DNA of 64,000 bases, taken from contig NZ_WHLY01000002.1 of assembly GCF_009296315.1 (NCBI RefSeq), positions 62,001-126,000 on the forward strand, given 5' to 3'. The notes beneath the pieces are model-generated. The model made no database searches. It saw nothing but the letters and a program-made list of their open reading frames with translations, and was not told the DNA's origin. Shown here in pieces: positions 10,390 through 18,360 of the stretch (position 1 is its first letter; each line of letters begins with the position of its first letter). The position numbers were made by a program, and so were the translations under genes. Origin of the DNA: Salmonirosea aquatica (lineage in GTDB: Bacteria > Bacteroidota > Bacteroidia > Cytophagales > Spirosomataceae).

Positions 10390-10408
10390 ATTTTTTGGAC
10401 ATTTGACC

Positions 10409-10450
10409 CACGATGTTCGATCACATCTTAGTCTCAGGTCGAATATCGTG
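10409..10450. repeat. imperfect 12-bp inverted repeat between the DUF4139 and DUF502 genes
   Basis: CACGATGTTCGA (10409-10420) and TCGAATATCGTG (10439-10450) are reverse complements at 11 of 12 positions, with an 18-nt loop. No T-run follows, so a simple intrinsic terminator is unlikely. It lies 30 bp before the DUF502 start and could be an operator or a 5' UTR hairpin. No binding protein can be named. Confidence 0.35.
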
Positions 10451-10479
10451 CGTCGATCGTCAACTTTTGTTACCAGATA

Positions 10480-11094
10480 ATGAACCTCAATAACACCTTC
10501 CTGAATCGGATCTTCGGCTATTTTGTCCGGGGGCTCATTTTGGTGGCGCCTTTGTATTTTACAATTCTGATTATCTGGACGGGGGTAGAAACCCTCGATG
10601 GGATTCTGCCCATTTCCATTCCCATTTCCCAAAACAAATCCATCTATCTGCCAGGGCTGGGCATGTTGATTATCCTGGTGGGCATCATTCTGCTGGGATT
10701 TTTCTTCTCCACGGTGGTACCCCAGTCTTTCTTCAAATTTACCGAACGCATTCTGCGGAAAATTCCGCTGGTGAACCTGATATTCTATTCGGTTAAGGAT
10801 CTGATTACGGCCTTCGTAGGGGATAAAAAGAAGTTCAACCAACCCGTACTGGTCACGATCAACCGTGAATCCGACATCAAGAAATTGGGTTTTATTACCC
10901 AAACCGATTTGAGTCATTTGCATATAAAGGATTATATTGCCGTCTATATGCCGCATTCGTACGCATTTTCCGGCGAACTGTTCATTGTGCCGATCGCCAA
11001 CGTTACGCTTCTGAATGCCACAAGTACCGATATTATGAAGATGATCGTGTCGGGTGGGGTTTCGACCAAAGGGCAAATACAGGACGAAGACTAA
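10480..11094 (+). CDS. DUF502 domain-containing membrane protein
   Basis: This 204-residue protein has two membrane segments (about 17-37 and 56-80) followed by a soluble domain. The RGLILVAPLYFTILI segment, IPLVNLIFYSVKDL and the terminal TTDIMKMIVSGG-like STDIMKMIVSGGVS are hallmarks of DUF502. Function is unknown in bacteria; plant homologues (COV) affect vascular patterning, which says nothing about the role here. The start is the ATG at 10480. It is followed 59 bp later by a small exported protein gene on the same strand. Confidence 0.88.
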   Translation: MNLNNTFLNRIFGYFVRGLILVAPLYFTILIIWTGVETLDGILPISIPISQNKSIYLPGLGMLIILVGIILLGFFFSTVVPQSFFKFTERILRKIPLVNLIFYSVKDLITAFVGDKKKFNQPVLVTINRESDIKKLGFITQTDLSHLHIKDYIAVYMPHSYAFSGELFIVPIANVTLLNATSTDIMKMIVSGGVSTKGQIQDED

Positions 11095-11153
11095 GCCTGA
11101 CCCATAGGGTACATCGAAGGCCGAACGAAGGATAGTGTAGTCAACAAATTGTC

Positions 11154-11768
11154 ATGAAAGCTCTCATTGTTTTACTGGTTTTCATCCTGGCATTTCAGAG
11201 CCGGGCCTTCGCCCAGGATCATTATGATCCGTCGAAGGCGTTGACGAGCGAAGAGCTTTTCCTCAAAAAGAATGATAGCAGACGGGCCATTACCAAAGCC
11301 GGGCAGAGGTACCTGGTTCTGGATGCTTCACCGATGATCGGCAGTTTCCACCGCTACCGCTACTTTCCCGGCGATCGCATCCGTTTTCGGATTAAAGGCG
11401 ATCCAAACCGCTTCAACGAAGAAATTTACAGCGTTTCCGACAGCAGCTTTACCTTTCTGCTGGTCAACGAAGCGGCCCGGCGTATGGAGGGCCATGAAAT
11501 CAAATTGCAGGAAATCAAAAGGATCAAGACCTACCGCCGCATACCCTGGGTTACGGAGGGGTCGGTATTGCTACCCATTGCGGGGCTGGTGTTTGTGGGG
11601 GCCGATTTTTTCAACAAAGGCCTCGACGGCAAGCGATTCACTACCGACACCCAGGCTCTGGTGGTAGGTGGGGCGCTGGCCGTAACCGGATTTCTTTGCT
11701 ACAAGCTAAGCTTTCCCTCCGTCAAAATCAAAGGCCGTAACCGCGTTAAGGTACTCCAAACGTATTGA
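11154..11768 (+). CDS. exported protein of unknown function with C-terminal membrane segments
   Basis: This 204-residue protein has a signal peptide (residues 1-20, cleavage near AFAQD). The middle has a short beta-rich region with FPGDRIRFRIKGD and an EIYSVSDSSFTF stretch. Two hydrophobic segments follow (about 142-155 and 172-188), separated by a short polar loop, and the tail is basic. I do not recognise a named family; similar small proteins occur in Cytophagales. A predicted location in the envelope is all that can be inferred. It may be co-transcribed with the DUF502 gene. Confidence 0.75.
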   Translation: MKALIVLLVFILAFQSRAFAQDHYDPSKALTSEELFLKKNDSRRAITKAGQRYLVLDASPMIGSFHRYRYFPGDRIRFRIKGDPNRFNEEIYSVSDSSFTFLLVNEAARRMEGHEIKLQEIKRIKTYRRIPWVTEGSVLLPIAGLVFVGADFFNKGLDGKRFTTDTQALVVGGALAVTGFLCYKLSFPSVKIKGRNRVKVLQTY

Positions 11769-11912
11769 TAGATCGTGAATTCTGATTTTTTGCCAAACCC
11801 ATCAGATACCTGTCTCTTCAAAGTTTTCATAAGTACCTGTCTGGAAGTCCGCTTTCCACCAAAGCCTCAGAAAATATAGTCTCAAAAGTAAAAAACACTG
11901 TCAACCAAGTAC

Positions 11913-13157
11913 ATGAATTCCCTGCTTGTCCATCCCCCGCAAAGACCGATCCGGGCCGAAATAAGACTGGCTGCTTCCAAAAGCGAATGCAACCGGGCCT
12001 TGATCATCAACGCCCTGACCGGTTTCAAGAGCGACCTGTCCAATATTTCAGAAGCCCGCGATAGCCAGACCATGCAACGCCTGCTGGCTTCATCCGACTC
12101 TGTGGCCGATGTGATCGATGCGGGTACCACCATGCGTTTTCTGACGGCCTACTTTGCCGTGACCAATCAACACAAAATCCTGACGGGTACCCCGCGCATG
12201 TGCGAACGGCCCATCGGATTACTGGTGGACGCCCTGCGTGAGTTGGGGGCCAACATTACTTATGAAAATAAAGAAGGGTACCCTCCGTTGCGTCTGGAAG
12301 GTTTTAAGGCATCGGAATCCAATCACCTGACGATTCGGGGTGATGTGAGTAGCCAGTATATATCGGCGCTTTTGATGGTAGCCCCCCTCCTGCCCCGAGG
12401 TCTCAAGCTCACGCTGGAAGGCGAAATAGGTTCACTACCTTATATCGAAATGACGCTTCACCAAATGGCTAGCTTTGGCATTGAATACAAAGCGGATTGG
12501 AATGCCAAAACGATCACGATAGCGGCCCAGGCGTACGAACCCCGGCCTTATGCCATCGAATCGGATTGGTCGGGAGCAAGCTACTGGTACAGCATTGTGG
12601 CGTTGGCTGAGGATGCCGAAGTAGAATTGCTGGGTTTAAAAGAAGATTCCCTACAGGGTGACAGTGCCATTGTGGATATCATGGAACACCTGGGCGTACA
12701 AAGTACCTTCACGAATCGTGGCGTTCTGCTGCAAAAAACGACCGCCGCCCCGGCCCTCGGTTGGGACTTTACCCACTGTCCTGACCTGGCTCAGACGGTG
12801 GCGGTATGCTGCGCGATGAAAAACATTCACTTGTCCATGACGGGTGTCGAAAGTCTGAAAATCAAAGAAACAGACCGCATTTATGCCCTGCAACAGGAAC
12901 TCAGCAAACTCGGGGCGGAACTTCGTGAAATAGAACCGAACCATCGCTATGAAGTCCGCATTCTCTCCGATCCAGACCCCCAGGGTACCCCTGCCATCCA
13001 CACCTACGACGATCACCGTATGGCCCTTGCTTTTGCCCCGATAGGCATGGTACGTCCCGTACAAATCGACGATCCGGGGGTGGTGGTGAAGTCCTATCCA
13101 AGCTTCTGGGAACACCTGGGTCAGGTGACGCGAATCGAGGAACCTCAACTTTCCTGA
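11913..13157 (+). CDS. aroA: 3-phosphoshikimate 1-carboxyvinyltransferase (EPSP synthase)
   Basis: AroA transfers the enolpyruvyl group of PEP to shikimate-3-phosphate in chorismate synthesis. The 414-residue protein has the expected motifs: AASKSECNRAL near 20-30 (catalytic Lys23 and Arg28), DAGTTMRF near 70-80, GTPRMCERPI, GDVSSQYISALLM, the KIKETDRI segment and DDHRMALAFA. The SKSxxNR motif has Glu-Cys where Ile/Val-Ser is usual, and the glycine loop carries Asp, Thr and Phe at positions that are Asn, Ala and Pro in E. coli. The length suits Bacteroidota AroA. Three Gly-Thr pairs are all encoded as GGTACC. It sits alone, without other shikimate genes. Confidence 0.95.
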   Translation: MNSLLVHPPQRPIRAEIRLAASKSECNRALIINALTGFKSDLSNISEARDSQTMQRLLASSDSVADVIDAGTTMRFLTAYFAVTNQHKILTGTPRMCERPIGLLVDALRELGANITYENKEGYPPLRLEGFKASESNHLTIRGDVSSQYISALLMVAPLLPRGLKLTLEGEIGSLPYIEMTLHQMASFGIEYKADWNAKTITIAAQAYEPRPYAIESDWSGASYWYSIVALAEDAEVELLGLKEDSLQGDSAIVDIMEHLGVQSTFTNRGVLLQKTTAAPALGWDFTHCPDLAQTVAVCCAMKNIHLSMTGVESLKIKETDRIYALQQELSKLGAELREIEPNHRYEVRILSDPDPQGTPAIHTYDDHRMALAFAPIGMVRPVQIDDPGVVVKSYPSFWEHLGQVTRIEEPQLS

Positions 13158-13186
13158 ACCCCATCGGTCCATCCCTATCCGTTCTC

Positions 13187-13864
13187 ATGTACCGTTTCCG
13201 GCTATTCGTTCTCATTTTGCTCACTAGCCTGGGGTGCGAGCGTGTTTCCAACCCGCCCAGCAGTCCGGGTTATGAATACTTTCCACTCAATACCGGGCAG
13301 AGGGCTGAATATGACGTAGTCGAAACTACCTACGCATTGGCTCAGGCACCCTTAATCCGTCGGTACAAAATCAGTGAGACTGTAGGAGAAAAATATACCG
13401 ACGCTGCCGGGCAGGACGTTTATCCGATTGAACGGAGAGTGGAAAACCCACAGGGCGAATGGGTTGCCGATTCGGTCTTTATAGCCTGGCGTACCGAAAC
13501 CCGGGCTTTGCGGGCTGAAAACGGGGATACCTTCGTCAAAATCCAGTTTCCCGCTTATGAACGCTCCCGCTGGAACGGAAATTTATTCAATACGATGACT
13601 GAACAATTGTATGAAATCACTTCGGCCAATAAACCCCGAGAAACCGCGGGAGGTACCTTCGACAACACGCTGACTGTAGTTCAGCAGAACGATTCGACGC
13701 TCCTTTCACTGCGACGAAGCCAGGAGATTTATGCCGAGGGCATTGGCCTGATCCAGCGCGAACGGACCTTTGTACAATATTGTGGCACTCCCGACTGCCA
13801 GGGCAAGGGCATTATAGACTACGGATATTCACAAGTATCCACGCTAACCAATTTTACCAAATGA
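13187..13864 (+). CDS. lipoprotein of unknown function
   Basis: This 225-residue protein has a lipoprotein signal peptide with lipobox LTSLGC near residues 12-17, so it is probably anchored to the envelope. The mature part is beta-rich, beginning with YEYFPLNTGQRAEYDV, a pattern seen in many small Bacteroidota lipoproteins of unknown role. The stop codon TGA at 13862-13864 overlaps the ATG of the downstream subtilisin gene at 13861-13863, indicating translational coupling. A linked role, such as assisting the secreted protease, is possible but only an inference. Confidence 0.8.
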   Translation: MYRFRLFVLILLTSLGCERVSNPPSSPGYEYFPLNTGQRAEYDVVETTYALAQAPLIRRYKISETVGEKYTDAAGQDVYPIERRVENPQGEWVADSVFIAWRTETRALRAENGDTFVKIQFPAYERSRWNGNLFNTMTEQLYEITSANKPRETAGGTFDNTLTVVQQNDSTLLSLRRSQEIYAEGIGLIQRERTFVQYCGTPDCQGKGIIDYGYSQVSTLTNFTK

Positions 13865-15510
13865 GGAATTTTTTCATCCTTGGCTGCTTACTGGTATGCT
13901 TCTGCGTAGGGTCGGGAAAAGCCCAGAGTTTACCACGCTATCTTGTCTATTTCAAGGACAAAGCCAACACGCCTTTCACTATCCAAAATCCGGAGGCCTA
14001 CCTTTCAGCACGGGCTATCGCCCGTCGGCAACGGCATGGCGTGGCCATTACCCCGGCCGATTTTCCCGTGAATCCTACGTACATACAGGCCATCGGGCAG
14101 ACTGGAGCGAAGGTACTCTATACAACCCGCTGGCTCAATGGAGCGCTTGTAGAAGCCTCTGACGCACAATTGACAGCCATCCGCAATTTGCCATTTTTTA
14201 AAGGTATCGAACGGAACCTACCCCTGGCCCCCGCCACCACAGCAGGCATTGCCCGGCTGGGCGCGGTGAACGAAAAATTTGGTACCCAGGAAACTGTAGA
14301 CCATGGACGCATGCGGGATCAGTTGGCTATGCTGGGGGTACCCGAACTCAACGATAATGGCTTTCAGGGCCAGGGAATAATTATCGCCGTACTGGACGCC
14401 GGGTTCTCGCGCGCGAACGAGCTGGTCTACCTCAAACCCCTGTTTGATTCCAAAAGGATACTCGATACTTACGATTTCATTTCCCGGAATACCAATGTGT
14501 ACGATGACCACTTTCACGGTCTCAACTGCCTCTCTACCATAGCTGCCAACCAACCGGGCGTGATGGTAGGCGCCGCCCCTGAGGCAAGTTTTGTGTTGTA
14601 CCGTACTGAAAATGAATACAGCGAAACGCCCTATGAGGAAGCAACCTGGATTCTGGCCGCCGAGCGGGCCGATAGCCTGGGAGCGGATATTATTTCCTGT
14701 TCGCTGGGATACAATCTTTTCGATGATCCAGCCTACGATTATACGCGGGCCCAAATGGACGGCAAGACCGCCCTGGTAACCCGGGGAGCCCGGCACGTGG
14801 CCCGTACCGGCATGCTGCTGGTTAATTCTGCGGGCAACGAGGGCAACAATGCCTGGCGCTACATTACCGCTCCCGCCGATGCCGATTCCATACTGGCGGT
14901 TGGCGCTGTATTTTCCAATCGTACCTATGCGCCTTTTAGTTCGGTGGGCCCCACGGCCGACGGCCGGATCAAACCCGATGTAGCGGCACAGGGAGCAGGC
15001 ACGGTCATTGGCAACGATTTGGGTACCGGGGGCGTTTCTACGGGCAATGGTACCTCTTTTTCGGCTCCCCTGATTGCGGGTCTGGCCGCCGATCTATGGC
15101 AAGCCCATCCGAATCTGACGGCTCAACAATTGCGGGAAGTTTTAGTAAAATCCGGGCATCAGGCAGCAAACCCTGATTCTTTGCTGGGCTATGGGGTACC
15201 TGTGGTACAACGCGCGCAGGAGATTATCTTGCAAGACTACTCGCCCTTGGCTACGGAACCTACCCCGCTCACTACTGCTGTTCTTTATCCGAATCCAGCC
15301 CAGGACGCCGTTTACATTCGGTTCGGCAGTCAGGTACCTTCTTCCACCGAAGTACAGATTATCAGTAATTCAGGAATAGCGCTGACCCGGAGGATACCCG
15401 TTACCAGAATGGACGTCGGAATCTCGGTGGCGGCTTTCACGCCCGGACTCTATTTTGTCAAAATAAGTACCCCTCAGTCTGTACGTGTGCTGAAATTCAT
15501 TAAACGTTAG
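13861..15510 (+). CDS. S8 family serine peptidase with T9SS C-terminal sorting domain
   Basis: This 549-residue subtilisin-like protease is secreted by the type IX system. The signal peptide covers residues 1-20. The catalytic Asp is in IIIAVLDAGFSRANE, the His in DDHFHGLNCLS and the Ser in NGTSFSAPLIAGLA, so the triad is complete. The C-terminal 75 residues start with YPNPAQDAVYIRF and end with the basic tail VRVLKFIKR, the pattern of a type A T9SS sorting domain, which implies export and surface attachment or release. I choose the ATG at 13861 because it gives a signal peptide and overlaps the previous stop; the reading frame opens further upstream. It overlaps the 3' end of the convergent NUDIX gene by 11 bp. 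Confidence 0.92.
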   Translation: MRNFFILGCLLVCFCVGSGKAQSLPRYLVYFKDKANTPFTIQNPEAYLSARAIARRQRHGVAITPADFPVNPTYIQAIGQTGAKVLYTTRWLNGALVEASDAQLTAIRNLPFFKGIERNLPLAPATTAGIARLGAVNEKFGTQETVDHGRMRDQLAMLGVPELNDNGFQGQGIIIAVLDAGFSRANELVYLKPLFDSKRILDTYDFISRNTNVYDDHFHGLNCLSTIAANQPGVMVGAAPEASFVLYRTENEYSETPYEEATWILAAERADSLGADIISCSLGYNLFDDPAYDYTRAQMDGKTALVTRGARHVARTGMLLVNSAGNEGNNAWRYITAPADADSILAVGAVFSNRTYAPFSSVGPTADGRIKPDVAAQGAGTVIGNDLGTGGVSTGNGTSFSAPLIAGLAADLWQAHPNLTAQQLREVLVKSGHQAANPDSLLGYGVPVVQRAQEIILQDYSPLATEPTPLTTAVLYPNPAQDAVYIRFGSQVPSSTEVQIISNSGIALTRRIPVTRMDVGISVAAFTPGLYFVKISTPQSVRVLKFIKR

Positions 15511-16038
15511 GGCTGTTTTTGCGCCACATCCGCAGAATAGACTCGGAGGCATTGTACAGCCTCGCCTCTTCCATGGGTACCCAGCGTACTTCTTTGGCCT
15601 CGTGGTTCCGTTCAATTTTCTGGACCGGATCAGCTTCCAACAGGAAACGAATATCGTAATGGTAGTGGGCGGCCTCCCGACTGTTGGCCGGAATGGTGTG
15701 TACGTCCACATCGAAAATACCCGTACCGAGGGGCATGGCTTTCACCCCGGTTTCTTCCCATACTTCCCTCAGGGCTACTCCCCTCACATCAGGATTTCCG
15801 TCGCAATGGCCCCGGGCTGAAACCAGCGGTTTAATTTGCGATGGTGCATCAGAAGTACCTGCTGCCGGTCGGGCGACACAACCCAGGCGGAGGCTGTAAC
15901 ATGACCCGCCTTGAGCGAGCGCTCGAAGCAATTCGGATTTTCTTCGACAAAGGCAATGGTCCTGAGCCACATGTCCCACTCGAATTCATCCGCCGGAACA
16001 TGATTATTTAACATAGCCAACAGGGCATGCCGGTGCAT
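15500..16038 (-). pseudogene. NUDIX hydrolase, frameshifted by one missing G
   Basis: NUDIX hydrolases cleave nucleoside diphosphate derivatives. The N-terminal half begins at the ATG at 16036-16038 (MHRHALLAMLNN) and reads to RKLNRWFQPG. The remainder continues in the next frame as GHCDGNPDVRGVALREVWEE, which is the Nudix box, and ends at 15500. At about 15810-15814 the minus strand has four G where five would join the halves in frame as QPGGHCDGN. The first Nudix-box Glu position is Pro, as in some family members. Either the gene is a recent pseudogene or the base was lost in sequencing; both halves look well preserved, favouring the latter. Confidence 0.85.
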
Positions 16039-16118
16039 AGGCGGTAGGGTTTGTTGTTTTATTCGCTTAATTTCGCCCCTAAATTCAACAGTTAATCTAA
16101 AAACAAAAAAACACAACC

Positions 16119-17033
16119 ATGAAAAAGTATTATTTGGCATTTATACTGGTGGTAGGGTTACTGAGTACCTCCCTGGCGCAACGTACCCCTCAGCCCAGCC
16201 CGGCAGCCAGTGTGATGCAAACCGTGGGCGTGACTGACTTCACCGTCACCTACTCGCGCCCATCCGCCAAAGGCCGGACTGTTTTTGGGGATAGCGCCGT
16301 CGTTTCCAACGGCAGAACCTGGCGGACCGGCGCTAATGCCGCCACTACCCTGGAGGCTTCCACCGATTTCATGTTCGGAGGCAAAAAGGTACCTGCCGGC
16401 AAGTATGCGCTTTTTTCTATTCCTCAGAGTGGGCAATGGACCGTCATTCTGAATAAGGACACCCAAGCCAGCGAAGAAAGCTACAAGGAATCGCAGGACG
16501 CCGTGCGGGTGATGGTAATGCCTGCTTCGGCGTCTGAGTTTATGGAATCCTTCACGATTGGCTTTTCTGATGTTACCGACAGCACCGCCTATCTCAACAT
16601 TGGCTGGGGTACCGTAAACGTACCCGTACCCCTGGCGGTTATGACCACCGACATTACGATGATGGCTATGGATAAGGCCGTCATGGAAAAACCCGAAGAT
16701 CCCAACACCTTACAGAATGCCGCCAGCTACATGCTTTCTAAAGGCAAAAACCTGTCTCAGGCGCTGGCCATGGCTGATAAGTCCATTGGTTTGAAAGAAA
16801 CATTCCGCAACGTGTGGCTGAAAGCGCAGATACTGGCCAAAATGGGCAAGGTAGCAGAAGCCATTCCTTTGGCTCAAAAAGCGCTGGCGATGGGAAAAAC
16901 CTCCGGCGACAGCGCATTCAGTTTTATGGGTCCCCAGATTGAAAATGGTCTGAAGAACATGCAGGCGATGGTAGCCGCCGCGGCTACCAATGCTGCCAAT
17001 ATGGTCAAAGGTGCGAAAGGGAAGAAGAAATAA
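16119..17033 (+). CDS. DUF2911 domain-containing exported protein
   Basis: This 304-residue protein has a signal peptide (1-20, cleavage after LAQ). The DUF2911 domain spans roughly 25-170 and includes VTYSRPSAKGRTVFG, GRTWRTGANAATTL and the KVPAGKYALFSIP segment. A helical region (185-290) resembling tetratricopeptide helices follows, and a Lys-rich tail ends the protein. The family is common in Bacteroidota and its function is unknown. The gene ends just before a strong intrinsic terminator. The ATG at 16119 is preceded by an A-rich leader. Confidence 0.88.
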   Translation: MKKYYLAFILVVGLLSTSLAQRTPQPSPAASVMQTVGVTDFTVTYSRPSAKGRTVFGDSAVVSNGRTWRTGANAATTLEASTDFMFGGKKVPAGKYALFSIPQSGQWTVILNKDTQASEESYKESQDAVRVMVMPASASEFMESFTIGFSDVTDSTAYLNIGWGTVNVPVPLAVMTTDITMMAMDKAVMEKPEDPNTLQNAASYMLSKGKNLSQALAMADKSIGLKETFRNVWLKAQILAKMGKVAEAIPLAQKALAMGKTSGDSAFSFMGPQIENGLKNMQAMVAAAATNAANMVKGAKGKKK

Positions 17034-17045
17034 GCCTTTTTCCCA

Positions 17046-17094
17046 AGCAACAAAAAAAGCCCGCTGTCAGAAACAGCGGGCTTTTTTTGTTGCT
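17046..17094 (+). terminator. intrinsic terminator after the DUF2911 gene
   Basis: A perfect 22-bp inverted repeat with a 5-nt loop (17046-17067 and 17073-17094) contains a GC-rich core (GCCCGCTGT) flanked by A7 on the left and T7 on the right. It lies 12 bp after the DUF2911 stop and would work on both strands; the only nearby gene end is on the plus strand. Confidence 0.92.
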
Positions 17095-17168
17095 TTACGT
17101 TTGGTCCAAAGCTATTTTCGTACTTCCTATCGCACAACCCACGACGCTCCTATTTACCGGTGTTTTCT

Positions 17169-18314
17169 ATGGAAGAGATTATTGAATTTTTCTCTAGGCT
17201 AGGCGATTCATCCGACTGGCCGCCGCGTTGGCAATGCGGCACATGGTCCGACTTCCACGGCTGGCTCTACATCATTTCGGATTTAATGATTTGGCTGGCT
17301 TATATGTGCATTCCCGTTATTTTGCTTCGCTTCATATTCGTTAAGCAGGGTGTTCCGCTCAAAAGAGTCTTTTGGCTTTTCGGAGCATTCATTCTCTTAT
17401 GCGGGCTCACCCACCTGGTCGATGCTTTCATTTTTTGGGTACCCGTCTATCGAATCAGCGCACTCGTTCGCTTTTTGGCCGGTATTGTTTCCATTGCTAC
17501 GGTGGTGGCTCTGGTGAAGTACTTCGATGATGCGGTGGGGCTGAAAACTTCGCAGGAGTTTGAGCACGAATTAAAATACAGACAGAAAGCCCTGCAAACG
17601 CTCGAAATGGCCAATGAAGAATTGAACCAGTTTGCCTATGTGGCCTCACATGACCTGCAGTCACCTCTTAAAACGATCGAGGGGTACCTTGGGCTGCTTG
17701 AAAGTCGGTATGCCAGCCAATTGGACGAAGCGGGCCTGAAACTGGTTAGGACTACCGCCAGTTCGGCTAATCGGATGCGTACCTTGATCAATGATTTACT
17801 GGATTTTTCTCAAACCGGTCTGAATCAGGAATTCGCCCAGGTCGACATGGATATCCTCATGGCCGAAACACTGGAAGAACTTCAAAACGAAATTAGTGCC
17901 AGCGGAGCACAGATGAGGGTTAGTCCGCTGCCTGTGCTTTGGGTAGCCCGAAATGACATAAAGCGGGTAATGCAAAACCTGATCGGCAATGCAATCAAAT
18001 ACAGCAAAAAAGGGAGTGTACCTGAGATCGAGATTTGGGCTCGGGAAAAGCCCGACGATTGGCTGTTTTGTGTGAGTGATAATGGAATTGGGATCGATGA
18101 AACCTACTTCAACAAAATCTTCCTCGTATTTCAGCGGTTGCACGGCCGTCAGGAATATCCCGGAACTGGCGTAGGGTTAGCTACCTGCAAGAAAATCATC
18201 GAAACACACGGTGGAAAAATCTGGGTGCAAAGCTCACCGGGAAAAGGCAGTGATTTTTTCTTCACCATTCCTAAAAATCCCAAAACCATCCATGATTTCC
18301 AGCGAACGGAATAA
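17169..18314 (+). CDS. membrane histidine kinase with an ethylene-receptor-like sensor domain
   Basis: This 381-residue kinase has three hydrophobic N-terminal helices (about 32-57, 67-90, 96-116), a short coiled coil, and HisKA/HATPase domains: phospho-acceptor His161 in ASHDLQSPL, N-box NLIGNAIKYS, G1 DNGIGID and G2 GTGVGLATCKK. The membrane domain matches the plant ETR1 ethylene-binding domain without gaps. Asp38, Tyr45, Ile48, Pro49, Ile75, Cys78 and His82 correspond to ETR1 D25, Y32, I35, P36, I62, C65 and H69, all offset by 13. Cys and His are the copper(I) ligands that bind ethylene. There is no GAF domain and no adjacent response regulator. Start: ATG at 17169; a GTG three codons upstream is also in frame. 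Kinase: certain; ethylene sensing: inferred. Confidence 0.9.
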   Translation: MEEIIEFFSRLGDSSDWPPRWQCGTWSDFHGWLYIISDLMIWLAYMCIPVILLRFIFVKQGVPLKRVFWLFGAFILLCGLTHLVDAFIFWVPVYRISALVRFLAGIVSIATVVALVKYFDDAVGLKTSQEFEHELKYRQKALQTLEMANEELNQFAYVASHDLQSPLKTIEGYLGLLESRYASQLDEAGLKLVRTTASSANRMRTLINDLLDFSQTGLNQEFAQVDMDILMAETLEELQNEISASGAQMRVSPLPVLWVARNDIKRVMQNLIGNAIKYSKKGSVPEIEIWAREKPDDWLFCVSDNGIGIDETYFNKIFLVFQRLHGRQEYPGTGVGLATCKKIIETHGGKIWVQSSPGKGSDFFFTIPKNPKTIHDFQRTE

Positions 18315-18360
18315 AACCCATTGGCTCGCGGTCCGATACGGATTGATTCAAATCGGGCAC

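Noticed and set aside
10312-11076. 254-codon frame antisense to the DUF502 gene
   Set aside because: It overlaps the well-supported DUF502 gene and shows no domain; shadow frame.
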